Source: Patescibacteria group bacterium (lineage in GTDB: Bacteria > Patescibacteriota > Microgenomatia > UBA1400 > JAHJAY01). Taken from it: a stretch of DNA of 35,243 bases. The notes below the pieces were generated by a model. The model did not search any database, was not told where the DNA came from, and saw nothing but the letters and a program-made list of their open reading frames with translations. The stretch lies in assembly GCA_018813815.1 (NCBI GenBank), contig JAHJAY010000018.1, forward strand, positions 1 to 35,243, written 5' to 3'. Below, piece after piece: positions 23,757-30,744 of this stretch; positions within the stretch are counted from its first letter, which is position 1; each line of letters opens with the position of its first letter. A program made the translations under genes and the position numbers.

Positions 23757-24556
23757 AAAAAAAATTATTGTTATTGCTTGCCGGGATTGCTTGTTTATTA
23801 TTGATTGCTGTTTTAATCGGTTATAAAAAGAAACCAGAGTCAGAGCCTCAACCTCAAGCTCTGCCTCCGGCAGTAATTAACCAATTACCGATTAAAGACC
23901 GGCCTTATGTCACTTTAATACCGAGAGTCGATGGTAAAGAAGTGGTTTTAACTATTAACGGTTCTGCGGGTGCTGATTTGGTTGAATATGAATTAGAATA
24001 TCAGGCCGGCAACATGATTCAGGGGGCTTTTGGCCGGATTGACTTTAGTCAGGATGAGCCGCCGGTCAGTAAAGAGCTGTTATTTGGCAGTTGTTCTAAG
24101 GGGAAATGCAAATATGATGAGGATGTCAGCGGCGGCAGTTTGACTTTGCGCTTTGAAGGTGAACAGCGTTTTGTGCTTAAGGGCGATTTTACTTTACAGT
24201 TAATGGCCGAAACAGAAGGCATATTCACTTCCCGAGATGGCCGTTTGAGTTTGGATTTAGGCTCTAAAGATCTGGCCAGTTCTACTTATGTAATTGTGGC
24301 TAATACTTTGGGTTTGCCGGGTACGATTGAAGGTGAAGTTGTTGCCGGGCCGTACGGCTTTTTTACCGCGGCCAAGTCAGGCAAGTTGGCCGGCGCTGTT
24401 CTTAGCTGGCAGACTTCAGACGATCCGGCCGGTCTTAAAATTTATGGTTATGTTAATGGTGATTGGCAGGAATTCAGCCAAAATCGTTCAGTTGAAGATA
24501 AAACCATTTCAGTTTCAGTTGACCAGCTGACAACTTTTGTGTTGGTAAAAGAGTAA
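23753..24556 (+). CDS. Membrane-anchored extracytoplasmic protein of unknown function
   Basis: A 267-residue protein with a Lys-rich start and one N-terminal hydrophobic helix (residues about 4-23, LLLLLAGIACLLLIAVLIGY), then KKK and a Pro/Gln-rich linker. This suggests a signal anchor with the rest outside the membrane; a lipoprotein Cys in the right context is not convincing. The outside part looks like beta-sandwich domains: VVLTINGSAGADLVEYELEY near residue 65, and GSCSKGKCKYDED with two cysteines that could form a disulfide. It has a Shine-Dalgarno (AAGGAG, 23740-23745) and overlaps glyS by 4 bases. I do not recognise the family; a carbohydrate or wall-binding role is only a guess. Confidence 0.75.
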   Translation: MKKKLLLLLAGIACLLLIAVLIGYKKKPESEPQPQALPPAVINQLPIKDRPYVTLIPRVDGKEVVLTINGSAGADLVEYELEYQAGNMIQGAFGRIDFSQDEPPVSKELLFGSCSKGKCKYDEDVSGGSLTLRFEGEQRFVLKGDFTLQLMAETEGIFTSRDGRLSLDLGSKDLASSTYVIVANTLGLPGTIEGEVVAGPYGFFTAAKSGKLAGAVLSWQTSDDPAGLKIYGYVNGDWQEFSQNRSVEDKTISVSVDQLTTFVLVKE

Positions 24557-24563
24557 TCAGCTA

Positions 24564-24592
24564 TTGACAAGAGTTTTTAAGCAGTTTAAAAT
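24564..24592 (+). promoter_or_regulatory. Promoter of the first VapBC module
   Basis: Exact TTGACA (24564-24569), 17-base spacer, TAAAAT (24587-24592). It is followed immediately by a perfect 14-base palindrome and then the antitoxin start at 24630. Confidence 0.7.
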
Positions 24593-24594
24593 AG

Positions 24595-24608
24595 TGCTGT
24601 ATACAGCA
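24595..24608. promoter_or_regulatory. Candidate ribbon-helix-helix operator
   Basis: TGCTGTATACAGCA is a perfect 14-base palindrome over the predicted transcription start. The GTATAC core and position fit autoregulation by a ribbon-helix-helix antitoxin such as the one coded downstream. Confidence 0.55.
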
Positions 24609-24629
24609 TAAAAGTTAGCGGAGAAAATT

Positions 24630-24907
24630 ATGCAAATGCATAGAACACAGATTTATTTTCCTGAAGAGCACTTGGAAATTCTTAGACAGGAAGCAGTTAA
24701 AAAAGGCGTCAGTTGGCCCGGATAATTAGAAGTAAAGTTGAAGCGAAGACTCCAGCAATAAAAACAGCTAAGAAAAGAAAAACCAAAAAAATAAAAATGA
24801 CTGGGGCTGGTCTTTTATTGAAAATGGCCAAACAAGCAGAAAAGCAAGGGTTTAAAGGACCCAAGGATTTAGCCAGCAACGTTGATAAATATCTATATGG
24901 GGCTTAA
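24630..24907 (+). pseudogene. VapB-type ribbon-helix-helix antitoxin, frameshifted
   Basis: Reading from ATG 24630 (Shine-Dalgarno GGAG nearby) gives MQMHRTQIYFPEEHLEIL and then RQEAVKKGVS before a premature TAA at 24723-24725. From TTG 24713 in the next frame the protein continues LARIIRSKVEAKTPAIK to a TAA at 24905-24907. Joined at GVS-LARI, this is a normal 92-residue MetJ/Arc-type antitoxin: an N-terminal beta-strand and two helices for DNA binding, a Lys-rich linker, and a toxin-binding tail with GFKGPKDLASNVDKYLYG. One T appears to be missing at about 24711-24714. AAAGG lies just before TTG 24713, so the tail could be translated alone. It overlaps the toxin gene by 11 bases. Confidence 0.8.
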
Positions 24908-25325
24908 AAGTATATTTGTTGATACCAACTATTTTTGCGGCCTTTATAATTCAGCAGATACTCTTCATTTAAAAAGCAAAGAAATCTTTGAAAAATTTAA
25001 GAAAACGCAGCACAAATTATATACTTCCAGTTTTATTGTTGCTGAGGTCTTAACTGTTTTATCACAGCGAATTGGTAAAAAATCGTCAATAGATTTTGGC
25101 ACAGACATACTTAGTCAGGAAAATCTGATTAAGATTTTACGGATCAATACAAAAATAGAGCGCGACGCTTTTGTAATTTTTAAAAAGATAAAAAGTAAAA
25201 ATTTCAGCTTTGTTGATGCGCTTAGTTTGGCTCTAATTAAAAAACATAAAATTAACCTTTTACTTACGTTTGACAAGCAGTTAGTTAACCTGGCTAAAAC
25301 CAATAATATAAAGATTTTGTCTTAA
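24897..25325 (+). CDS. VapC-type PIN-domain toxin (first module)
   Basis: A 142-residue PIN-domain ribonuclease. The four acidic residues expected at the metal site are visible: Asp9 in FVDTN, Glu50 in VAEVL, Asp107 in FVDALS and Asp126 in TFDKQL. VapC toxins cleave RNA, often tRNA or rRNA, and are held inactive by the partner antitoxin. ATG 24897 is preferred to TTG 24882 because it begins right before the first strand and gives a normal length. The antitoxin gene directly upstream is frameshifted while this toxin is intact. The last seven residues (NNIKILS), the stop and ten further bases are nearly identical to the end of the second vapC gene. Confidence 0.85.
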   Translation: MGLKSIFVDTNYFCGLYNSADTLHLKSKEIFEKFKKTQHKLYTSSFIVAEVLTVLSQRIGKKSSIDFGTDILSQENLIKILRINTKIERDAFVIFKKIKSKNFSFVDALSLALIKKHKINLLLTFDKQLVNLAKTNNIKILS

Positions 25326-25336
25326 GCCTACGATCT
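25302..25336 (+). repeat. 35-base direct repeat, copy 1 (end of first vapC)
   Basis: Begins AATAATATAAAGATTTTGTC and ends CTACGATCT. It covers the last codons and stop of the first vapC and extends 11 bases past the stop. Copy 2 at 26045-26079 differs by one base. Confidence 0.75.
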
Positions 25337-25350
25337 AAAGAGTAGTGCCT

Positions 25351-25396
25351 ACTTTACTTATTGACAAAAGTAAAGCTGGAATATAAACTTACTTTA
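25351..25396. promoter_or_regulatory. Candidate AbrB operator: three copies of a TTTACT/AGTAAA element
   Basis: ACTTTACT (25351-25358), its inverse AGTAAAG (25369-25375) and TTACTTTA (25389-25396) lie at about 18-20-base intervals across the promoter. The spacing suits a dimeric AbrB-type repressor; not otherwise supported. Confidence 0.4.
25361..25389 (+). promoter_or_regulatory. Promoter of the AbrB-VapC module, nearly leaderless
   Basis: TTGACA (25361-25366), 17-base spacer, TAAACT (25384-25389). The ATG follows 9 bases later at 25399, leaving a predicted leader of only about 3 bases. TATAAA (25382-25387) is an alternative -10 at a poor spacing of 15. Confidence 0.6.
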
Positions 25397-25398
25397 TT

Positions 25399-25659
25399 AT
25401 GATAACAGCCACACTTTCAAGCAGAAACCAAATTACTATTCCTAAGGCGTTTTTAGAGTTTTTTGCCATTAAAAGTGGTGATAAACTATTAATTGAAGCC
25501 AGAGATAAGGCGATAAAACTACAACCAATGGGCAGAAGTGTGATTAGATCGCTTGGGGGCAGCGTCACAATCGCTAAAGCCCAAAAAGGAATGTCTTTGC
25601 AAAAAGTGATGAGAATAACCCAAAAAAGAGTCGCTCAAAAATTAGTCAATGAAAACTAA
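25399..25659 (+). CDS. AbrB/MazE-type swapped-hairpin antitoxin
   Basis: An 86-residue protein with an N-terminal SpoVT/AbrB DNA-binding domain: ATLSSRNQITIPKAF at residues 4-18 is the standard family opening, followed by FFAIKSGDKLLIEARDKAIK. The C-terminal half is basic and helical (KAQKGMSLQKVMRITQKRVA) and probably wraps the PIN toxin. Its 3' end overlaps the toxin gene by 11 bases, so the two are co-translated. It likely represses its own promoter. The mRNA is predicted to begin about 3 bases before the ATG and there is no Shine-Dalgarno. Confidence 0.87.
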   Translation: MITATLSSRNQITIPKAFLEFFAIKSGDKLLIEARDKAIKLQPMGRSVIRSLGGSVTIAKAQKGMSLQKVMRITQKRVAQKLVNEN

Positions 25660-26068
25660 GCATTTTTTAATTGATACTAACTTTATTCTTCGTTTTTTGC
25701 TTGATGTTCCTTCTCAGTTTAAAGAGGCTGAAAGAGTTTTTAAAAAAATAGAAGACAAAACAGCAACCGGGGTTGTAAGCGTTTTGGTTATTAATGAGTT
25801 AATTTGGATTTTTCAATATTTTTACAAGAAAAAACGCCAAGATTTTATTCCTCAAATTTTGAAGCTATTGTCTTTAAAAAACATTAAAATTTTAGAAATA
25901 AAAAAAGCTGAATTAATTAACATTTTAAAAGCAAGTTTAGAAAACAATTTTGATTATACTGATCTTTACCTTTTATTTCTTAGTAAAAAGTCCGGTCAAT
26001 CGATTCAATCTTTTGATAAGCAGCTGATTAGGGCGACTAAGCTAAATAATATAAAGATTTTGTCTTAA
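25649..26068 (+). CDS. VapC-type PIN-domain toxin (second module)
   Basis: A 139-residue PIN-domain ribonuclease with metal-site acidic residues Asp9 (LIDTN), Glu50 (INELIW), Asp105 (FDYTD) and Asp123 (SFDKQL). It is partnered with the AbrB-type antitoxin upstream, overlapping it by 11 bases. The protein is only moderately like the first vapC product over most of its length, but both end in an SFDKQL/TFDKQL helix and NNIKILS, and the DNA identity becomes near-perfect over the last 35 bases, running past the stop. The adjoining modules may therefore have formed by recombination at this shared tail. Confidence 0.86.
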   Translation: MKTKHFLIDTNFILRFLLDVPSQFKEAERVFKKIEDKTATGVVSVLVINELIWIFQYFYKKKRQDFIPQILKLLSLKNIKILEIKKAELINILKASLENNFDYTDLYLLFLSKKSGQSIQSFDKQLIRATKLNNIKILS

Positions 26069-26079
26069 GTCTACGATCT
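26045..26079 (+). repeat. 35-base direct repeat, copy 2 (end of second vapC)
   Basis: Matches copy 1 at 25302-25336 except for T in place of C two bases after the stop. The two copies are 743 bases apart and bracket the whole AbrB-VapC module. Confidence 0.75.
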
Positions 26080-26114
26080 GTGGCCGCATTTTCCTTACTT
26101 TTCCATTTTCCTGC

Positions 26115-26143
26115 TTGACAAGCTGTGAAAACATTATCAAAAT
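26115..26143 (+). promoter_or_regulatory. mraZ (division/cell-wall cluster) promoter
   Basis: TTGACA (26115-26120), 17-base spacer, CAAAAT (26138-26143). The -35 is perfect and the -10 imperfect. Predicted start is near 26150, just before the MraZ-box repeats. Confidence 0.5.
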
Positions 26144-26150
26144 GGTTGTT

Positions 26151-26170
26151 AGTGGTGAAAAGTGGTGAAA
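26151..26170 (+). promoter_or_regulatory. MraZ boxes (two exact 10-base direct repeats)
   Basis: AGTGGTGAAA occurs twice back to back (26151-26160, 26161-26170), right before ATG 26172. MraZ proteins bind short G-rich or AAAGTG direct repeats with 10-base spacing upstream of their own gene, so this is a likely autoregulation site. A weaker third unit may be the bases ATGGTTGTTA just upstream. Confidence 0.65.
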
Positions 26171-26171
26171 T

Positions 26172-26612
26172 ATGTTAATTGGTAATTATAACAACCGTGT
26201 CAGTCTTAAGGGCCGAACCGCAGTTCCGGCTAAGTTTAGGAGTGAATTAAGTAAAAAGATCATTATCACTAAAGGCTATGAAAAAACCCTGTTTTTAATC
26301 AGTGAAGATGAATGGGAAAAACAGCTGAACACGGTTAATCTCCAGCCGTTGGTGATTTCCCAGCCTCGAGAGCCGGATCGGTTTATTCTTGGAAATGCTT
26401 TTCCGATTATTCTTGATGATCAGGGCCGGTTTGTTATTCCTAAGAGTCTGCGTCAGCATGCTCAGATTAAAGAGCAGGCAGTTTTTGTGGGCGTTGGCAA
26501 CCGGGTGGAAATTTGGGATCAAGCCCGCTGGCAGGAATATCAGCAGTATTTAGGTGAAAATGTGGAAAAAATCGTTAACTCATTAGCCAGTAACCAGGAG
26601 CTAAAACCATGA
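26172..26612 (+). CDS. mraZ: Transcriptional regulator MraZ
   Basis: A 146-residue MraZ with the two-fold AbrB-like repeat. The first half reads YNNRVSLKGRTAVPAKFRSE and the second DDQGRFVIPKSLRQHA; the first copy has Leu-Lys-Gly-Arg where many relatives have Asp-x-x-Gly-Arg. A central aromatic motif (FLISEDEWEKQ) and the VFVGVGNRVEIWDQARWQEY ending are typical. MraZ forms a ring that binds repeats in front of the division and cell-wall cluster; such repeats are present at 26151-26170. It overlaps rsmH by 4 bases and leads the cluster as in most bacteria. Confidence 0.94.
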   Translation: MLIGNYNNRVSLKGRTAVPAKFRSELSKKIIITKGYEKTLFLISEDEWEKQLNTVNLQPLVISQPREPDRFILGNAFPIILDDQGRFVIPKSLRQHAQIKEQAVFVGVGNRVEIWDQARWQEYQQYLGENVEKIVNSLASNQELKP

Positions 26613-27490
26613 CCAGTGTTCACCAGCCAGTCATGCTTAAACAAGCAATTGAGTATTTAAATGTTCAGCCCGGTGAGGCATATTTTGATGCTACTGTTGG
26701 GGGTGGCGGTCATGCTCAAGCCATTCTGGCTGCCGGTGGCCGGCTTTATGGGATTGACCGCGACCCTCAAGCGGTTAGGCTGGCCCGGGAGCGGCTGACA
26801 GCCAGCTATCCTCAGGGCGGCTGGCAGGTTAATCAAGCCGACTTTGTTGATTTAAAAACTGCGGTTCAAGTTTTTAAATTAAACCAGTTCAGTGGGATTT
26901 TATTTGATTTAGGTTTGTCTTCTGATCAACTGGCTGATCGTCAGCGGGGATTTTCGTTTCAACTGGATGGACCTTTAGATATGCGTATGGATCCGGTTCT
27001 TAATGTAACTGCCGCAGATTTGCTTAAAGTTTTAAATAAAGGAGAATTATATGAACTTTTTAAAAAATTGGGCGAAGAAAAGCGTGCTTTACGCCTTGCT
27101 CAAGCTATTATTGATGCCCGTCAACAAACACCAATTACCACTAGTAAGCAGTTAGCTGATTTGGCGATGAGTGTTTGTGCTGGCAGGCGAGGTAAGCTAC
27201 ATCCGGCCACCAAAATGTTTCAAGCCTTGCGTATTGCAGTTAATGATGAGCTGAATAATCTTAAAGCCGCTTTACCCCAGGCAATTGATTTATTAAAAGC
27301 CAAAGGCCGTTTAGTAGTGATAAGTTTTCATGGACTTGAAGACCGCATTGTTAAACATTGCTTTAAAGATTTGGCAGTTGAGGGCGTGATCCGCTTGCTG
27401 ACTAAAAAACCAATTCAGCCTGAGTTAGTTGAAGTTAAAGCTAATCCGCGTGCCCGAAGCGCCAAATTAAGAGCGGCGGAGAAAGTTTGA
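26609..27490 (+). CDS. rsmH: 16S rRNA C1402 N4-methyltransferase RsmH (MraW)
   Basis: A 293-residue SAM-dependent methyltransferase acting on 16S rRNA C1402 in the decoding site. Motifs: HQPVMLKQAIEYL near the start, FDATVGGGGHAQAIL (SAM-binding), GIDRDPQAV, FDLGLSSDQLADRQRGFSF, DGPLDMRMD, and KGRLVVISFHGLEDRIVK, with Gly where the usual form is SFHSLEDR. The ending NPRARSAKLRAAEKV is standard. It overlaps mraZ and ftsL by 4 bases each, the usual dcw arrangement. Length is slightly below the typical 310. Confidence 0.96.
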   Translation: MTSVHQPVMLKQAIEYLNVQPGEAYFDATVGGGGHAQAILAAGGRLYGIDRDPQAVRLARERLTASYPQGGWQVNQADFVDLKTAVQVFKLNQFSGILFDLGLSSDQLADRQRGFSFQLDGPLDMRMDPVLNVTAADLLKVLNKGELYELFKKLGEEKRALRLAQAIIDARQQTPITTSKQLADLAMSVCAGRRGKLHPATKMFQALRIAVNDELNNLKAALPQAIDLLKAKGRLVVISFHGLEDRIVKHCFKDLAVEGVIRLLTKKPIQPELVEVKANPRARSAKLRAAEKV

Positions 27491-27771
27491 TGAAAAATAG
27501 AAGCTTATTAAAACTAATGATTTTGATTCTGATTATTTTTGGTGTGGGACAAATTTTGGTTTGCAGTTATTTAGCCAATAAAGGCCAACAGCTTAAAGAA
27601 ATTGAAAAAACAGTTTTGGCCTTGGAAAAAGAAAACCGTGTTTTGGTTAAAGATGTGGCTCAGGTTACCAGTTTATCTAAATTAAAAATTCAAGCCAGTG
27701 AACGAGGTTTTGTCGTCAACCCTGAAATTCTTGATTTATCTTCTTTACCAGTAGTAGCTTTAAAACCTTAA
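27487..27771 (+). CDS. ftsL: FtsL-like cell division protein
   Basis: A 94-residue bitopic membrane protein. A short basic cytoplasmic tail is followed by one hydrophobic helix (residues about 8-28, LMILILIIFGVGQILVCSYL) and a predicted coiled coil (QQLKEIEKTVLALEKENRVL), then a short tail. This topology and the position between rsmH and ftsI identify FtsL, which with FtsB recruits and activates FtsWI at the division septum. Primary sequence is poorly conserved in the family, so assignment leans on topology and context. It overlaps rsmH by 4 bases and ends two bases before ftsI. Confidence 0.78.
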   Translation: MMKNRSLLKLMILILIIFGVGQILVCSYLANKGQQLKEIEKTVLALEKENRVLVKDVAQVTSLSKLKIQASERGFVVNPEILDLSSLPVVALKP

Positions 27772-27773
27772 GC

Positions 27774-29501
27774 ATGGATCGAGTTAAAATTGTTTTTTTC
27801 TGCCTCAGTTTGGGTTTTATCTTAGTGATTGGACGTTTGTTTTATTGGCAAATTTTAAAAACAGAAGGCTTAGCCGCTCTAGCTGAAAGCCAATATTTTT
27901 CTTCTTTAACTGTGTCAGCCCGGCGAGGCGAAATTTTAGACAGCGATGGTTTTCCTTTAGTGGCTAACCAGCCGAGTTTTCTGGCTTTTGTGCAAAAAAA
28001 GGATCTGAAGATTACTCATCAGGCTTTGGCTGAACAAGTGGCGCCGTTTTTAACAACTGATTCGGTTGCGACTTTGAGCGCTGAAGAACAAGCTCAGGTA
28101 GTTGCCGCTTTGGCCAAAAAAGTTCAGGATCGCCTGGATAATCCCAATTTGGCCTGGGTGCCGGTCGGACGCAACTTAAGTCTGGAAAAAAAACAAGCTT
28201 TAGAATTATCAGCTATTCAAGGTTTGGATTTTCAAGAAAGTTCGACGCGGTTTTATCCTGAAGCGTCAATGGCCGCTCAACTTCTGGGTTTTGTCGGTAA
28301 AGACGACAATGACAATAATCAGGGTTATTTTGGGCTTGAAGGGTTTTATAATTTGGAGCTGGCTGGCCGGCCAGGAATTTTACGCCAGGAAAAAGACGCC
28401 TTAGGCAAACCTATTTTACTCGGGAATTATTATTCTATTCCTCCGCAGAACGGCAGCAGTTTAGGGCTTTTTTTAGATCGGGGTCTGCAATTCATGCTTG
28501 AAGAAGAACTGTCGGCTGGTTTAGCCAGATATGGGGCTAAAGCCGGCTCCATTACTTTGATAGAGCCGCAAACCGGAGCAATTTTAGGCATGGTTAGTCT
28601 GCCGCACTATTCCCCGGCAGATTATTCCCAAAGTGATTCCGAATTATTTAAAAATCCGGTTGTAGCCGAAACTTATGAGCCTGGTTCTACTTTTAAGGTT
28701 TTGGTGATGGCAGCAGCTCTTGATGCCGAGGCGGTTAAGCGAGAGGATAAATGTGATCAGTGTGAGGGTCCAAGGCAAATTGGCGAATATACGATTCGGA
28801 CTTGGAATGAAGAATACCATCCTGATGCCACTCTGGATGAGATTTTACAGTATTCAGATAATGTCGGGATGATTTTTGTTGGTGAACAGCTTGGTTTAGA
28901 ACCGCTTTTGACTTATATTAAAAATTTTGGTTTTGGCAATAAAACCGGCATTGATTTACAGGAAGAAACCGCCTCATTTTTACGGCTCAACAATAAATGG
29001 GGTCAGGTTGGTTTAGCCACTCTTTCTTTTGGCCAGGGGATTGCCGTGACCCGGATTCAGATGTTGGCGGCAGTGAGCGCCATTGCTAATCAGGGTCAAT
29101 TAATGGAACCGCATGTTGCTGCTAAAGTGATTAATAGTCAAAAGACAATTGCGATTGAACCCCGGACAATGGCTCAGGTGATCAAGCCGGAAACCGCGGC
29201 CATAGTGACTGATATGATGGTGAATGCGGTGAATAAAGGCGAGGCTCAATGGGCCGTGCCTCAGGGTTATAAAATTGCCGGCAAAACCGGGACATCACAA
29301 ATTCCCATTGCCGGTCATTATGATGAAGAAAAGACCATTACTTCGTTTATTGGTTTTGCGCCTGCTGATGAACCCCGGTTTGCTATGCTGGTAACTTTAC
29401 GCGAACCGAGTTCTTCGCCCTGGGGTTCAGAAACAGCGGCGCCGCTGTTTTTCCGCGTGGCTAAAAAGCTTTTCCTTTATTTTAACATTCCCCCAGAGTA
29501 A
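27774..29501 (+). CDS. ftsI: Penicillin-binding protein FtsI (PBP3-type transpeptidase)
   Basis: A 575-residue class B penicillin-binding protein that cross-links septal peptidoglycan outside the membrane. One N-terminal membrane helix (residues about 6-26) is followed by the dimerisation module (SARRGEILDSDGFPL) and the transpeptidase domain with all three active-site motifs: Ser305-x-x-Lys308 (PGSTFKVL), Ser361-Asp-Asn (YSDNVG) and Lys504-Thr-Gly (AGKTGTSQ). It has no PASTA domains. It sits directly after ftsL. The downstream gene appears to have its own promoter at its 3' end. Confidence 0.94.
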   Translation: MDRVKIVFFCLSLGFILVIGRLFYWQILKTEGLAALAESQYFSSLTVSARRGEILDSDGFPLVANQPSFLAFVQKKDLKITHQALAEQVAPFLTTDSVATLSAEEQAQVVAALAKKVQDRLDNPNLAWVPVGRNLSLEKKQALELSAIQGLDFQESSTRFYPEASMAAQLLGFVGKDDNDNNQGYFGLEGFYNLELAGRPGILRQEKDALGKPILLGNYYSIPPQNGSSLGLFLDRGLQFMLEEELSAGLARYGAKAGSITLIEPQTGAILGMVSLPHYSPADYSQSDSELFKNPVVAETYEPGSTFKVLVMAAALDAEAVKREDKCDQCEGPRQIGEYTIRTWNEEYHPDATLDEILQYSDNVGMIFVGEQLGLEPLLTYIKNFGFGNKTGIDLQEETASFLRLNNKWGQVGLATLSFGQGIAVTRIQMLAAVSAIANQGQLMEPHVAAKVINSQKTIAIEPRTMAQVIKPETAAIVTDMMVNAVNKGEAQWAVPQGYKIAGKTGTSQIPIAGHYDEEKTITSFIGFAPADEPRFAMLVTLREPSSSPWGSETAAPLFFRVAKKLFLYFNIPPE

Positions 29502-29505
29502 AGTG

Positions 29506-29514
29506 TGTTACAAT
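29506..29514 (+). promoter_or_regulatory. Extended -10 promoter for murE, predicted leaderless
   Basis: TGTTACAAT (TG-n-TACAAT) ends 6 bases before GTG 29521, so the transcript should start at the GTG. No good -35 was found, which extended -10 promoters often do not need. Confidence 0.5.
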
Positions 29515-29520
29515 AGAATT

Positions 29521-30744
29521 GTGCTTCAGAAGATTAAGAATATTTACCATTTTCTGGTGGCTTCAGCTGCTTTGATTTATTATCGCTTTCCGGCCAAAGA
29601 GTTGACTGTTATTGGCGTGACCGGCACTGACGGTAAAACCACCACCACCAGCTTGATTTATCACTTGTTGCTTGCCGCCGGTTTTAAGGTTGCCATGATT
29701 AATTCAGTTGAGGTTTGTTTTGGCCCAAAAAAAGTCCCTACCGGACTTCATGTAACCACGCCGGATCCTTGGCCTTTGCAAAAAATTATCCGTCAGCTGG
29801 TTGATCAGGGTTTTACTCATCTGGTTTTAGAAAGCACTTCCCATGGTCTGGATCAGCATCGCCTTTTAGGTTCTAATTTTAAAATTGCGGTTTTTACCAA
29901 TGTGACTCATGAACATTTGGATTATCATCGCACCTGGGAGAATTATCTTAAGGTTAAGGCTAAGTTAATGCTTGGGGCTAAACTGGCGATTTTAAATCGT
30001 GATGACCAATCTTTTAAACAGCTTGATAAACTGGCTAAAAAATATCAGTTAAGGGTTATTAGTTATGGTCAACAACCAGGGGCTGATTTTCAACCCCACA
30101 AGGTCAAGCTTAAAACTGACAGTTCCGGATTTCAGCTCAAAGGAATCAATTTTAGACTGCCCCTGCCTGGTGTTTATAATTTAGATAATGCTTTAGCGGC
30201 CATTAGCGCGGTTAATGCTTTGGGGGTTAGCTTTAAGGCTATTCAGCCAGTCTTAAATCAATTTAAGGGGGTTAAGGGTAGAATGGAGGAGGTTAAAAAC
30301 AAATTTGGTTTCCGGGTTTTTGTTGATTTTGCCCACACGCCTAATGCTTTAGCCAGGGTTTTAACTGCCATGCGGCTGATGACTAAAAAACGCTTGATTG
30401 CGGTTTATGGTTCAGCCGGATTGCGAGATCAAACCAAACGGTCAATGATGGGAGAAGTTGGCGCTCGTTTGGCTGATGTAGTGATTTTAACTGCCGAAGA
30501 TCCCCGGACCGAGGACGTTAATCAAATTATTAGCCAAATGGCTCAGGGTTGTTTAAAAGGCAGGGCTAAACTGATTAAACAAGTGGATCGGCAAAAAGCA
30601 ATTAATCTGGCAGTTAGGCTGGCGAAGTCAGGAGACGTGATTGGTATTTTGGGTAAAGGCCATGAACAATCAATGTGTTTTAATAGCATAGAAATGCCCT
30701 GGTCTGATTATCGGGCAGTAGAAAGGGCTTTGATAAGCAGATGA
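29521..30744 (+). CDS. murE: MurE-like UDP-MurNAc-tripeptide synthetase
   Basis: A 407-residue Mur ligase that adds the third residue to UDP-MurNAc-dipeptide, using ATP in the cytoplasm. The P-loop is GVTGTDGKTTTTSLIYH (GTDGKTT at 35-41). Later marks are LESTSHGLDQHRL, FTNVTHEHLDYHRTWENY, the LPLPGVYNLDNALAA block, GRMEEV, VFVDFAHTPNALARVL and VYGSAGLRDQTKRSMMG. LTAEDPRTEDVNQII is the counterpart of the E. coli DNPR motif; the retained Arg favours meso-diaminopimelate. It is shorter than E. coli MurE (about 495) because the N-terminal UDP-binding domain is mostly missing. The GTG at 29521 is chosen over 29503 because the extended -10 box overlaps the intervening bases. Confidence 0.87.
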   Translation: MLQKIKNIYHFLVASAALIYYRFPAKELTVIGVTGTDGKTTTTSLIYHLLLAAGFKVAMINSVEVCFGPKKVPTGLHVTTPDPWPLQKIIRQLVDQGFTHLVLESTSHGLDQHRLLGSNFKIAVFTNVTHEHLDYHRTWENYLKVKAKLMLGAKLAILNRDDQSFKQLDKLAKKYQLRVISYGQQPGADFQPHKVKLKTDSSGFQLKGINFRLPLPGVYNLDNALAAISAVNALGVSFKAIQPVLNQFKGVKGRMEEVKNKFGFRVFVDFAHTPNALARVLTAMRLMTKKRLIAVYGSAGLRDQTKRSMMGEVGARLADVVILTAEDPRTEDVNQIISQMAQGCLKGRAKLIKQVDRQKAINLAVRLAKSGDVIGILGKGHEQSMCFNSIEMPWSDYRAVERALISR

